Positions 5,573 to 5,666 of a stretch of 5,666 nt of DNA are shown in pieces. The notes beneath the pieces are model-generated. The model did not search any database, was not told the origin of the DNA, and saw only the letters and a program-made list of their open reading frames with translations. This stretch comes from Firm-04 sp045628085 (GTDB lineage: Bacteria > Bacillota > Clostridia > Oscillospirales > Ruminococcaceae): contig JAZQOZ010000068.1 of the NCBI GenBank assembly GCA_045628085.1, positions 1-5,666 of the forward strand, written 5' to 3'. The translations under genes were made by a program, and so were the position numbers. Each line of letters starts with the position of its first letter. Positions within the stretch are counted from its first letter, which is position 1.

Positions 5573-5578
5573 TTGACA
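5573..5578 (+). promoter_or_regulatory. Possible -35 element of the rightmost gene
   Basis: A perfect TTGACA lies 33 bases after the terminator and points toward the + strand gene at 5639. At 17 bases downstream the sequence is GGCGAA (5596-5601), which is a poor -10, so a promoter here is uncertain and might need help from a regulator. Confidence 0.25.
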
Positions 5579-5602
5579 AAAAGCCAAAAATGTGCGGCGA
5601 AG

Positions 5603-5628
5603 CCAATCAGATATACACATCTGATTGG
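5603..5628 (+). promoter_or_regulatory. 26-bp dyad overlapping the Shine-Dalgarno of the rightmost gene
   Basis: CCAATCAGAT (5603-5612) and ATCTGATTGG (5619-5628) are perfect 10-bp inverted arms around a 6-base loop. The last two bases of the right arm are the first two of the ribosome-binding site GGAGG (5627-5631). As RNA the hairpin would partly mask that site; as DNA it could be an operator for a dimeric repressor. There is no T-run, so it is not a terminator. Confidence 0.6.
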
Positions 5629-5638
5629 AGGTCCTATT

Positions 5639-5666
5639 GTGCAGAATTACTGTAATATCGTCAAAA
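5639..5666 (+). CDS. Start of an unidentified gene, cut by the window end
   Basis: GTG at 5639 follows GGAGG (5627-5631) by 7 bases, an ideal spacing, and the frame stays open to the end of the window (MQNYCNIVK). An overlapping TTG at 5637 in another frame (MCRITVISSK) is 5 bases from the same site and cannot be excluded. Nine to ten residues are too few for a family assignment. The gene diverges from the two-component cassette and is separated from it by a terminator, so it is probably a different unit. Its start may be controlled by the hairpin at 5603-5628. Confidence 0.45.

Noticed and set aside
1..5666. CRISPR array, tRNA/rRNA genes or a toxin-antitoxin pair
   Set aside because: No regularly spaced direct repeats, no cloverleaf or rRNA-like stretch, and no pair of small overlapping genes was found on either strand.

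Overview
The window looks like low-to-moderate GC Firmicutes DNA, most likely a Clostridia-type gut anaerobe. The grounds are strong AGGAGG ribosome-binding sites, sigma-A-type promoters, GTG starts and the style of the proteins. This is inference; no rRNA or other taxonomic marker is present. An insertion-sequence remnant on the left and an unrelated start of a gene on the right suggest an accessory, possibly mobile, region.

Layout from left to right: (1) 1-196, the 3' end of an IS1380-type transposase gene on the + strand (stop at 178-180) and a probable right inverted repeat ending at 196. (2) 197-292, a short spacer with no recognisable terminator but with half of a 10-bp inverted repeat. 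(3) 293-5285, a compact four-gene cassette entirely on the - strand. In transcription order it is an OmpR-family response regulator (4596-5285), a HAMP/HisKA sensor kinase (3445-4599, GTG start overlapping the regulator stop), an ABC ATPase (2629-3390) and an eight-TM duplicated FtsX/MacB-type permease (293-2617). (4) 5286-5412, the leader and a perfect-consensus promoter of the regulator gene. (5) 5413-5638, a gene-less stretch with a 15-bp-stem terminator and a 26-bp dyad that overlaps a Shine-Dalgarno sequence. (6) 5639-5666, the first codons of a + strand gene cut by the window edge.

How it probably works: the two-component genes have a constitutive-looking promoter (TTGACA-N17-TATAAT). 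The ABC genes have their own promoter in the 54-bp gap after the kinase gene. It has an extended -10 (TGATATAAT) but no -35 match; where the -35 should be there is a tandem heptamer TTCTTAA-N4-TTCTTAA (11-bp period), the layout of OmpR/PhoB-family binding sites. The simplest model is that the kinase senses an envelope signal, the regulator binds the tandem site and switches on the ATPase/permease pair. Such modules often handle cell-envelope-active peptides or lipids, but the substrate cannot be read from this sequence. I see no clear evidence of a wholly new system. The most informative novel points are the candidate operator and the hairpin-masked start of the rightmost gene.
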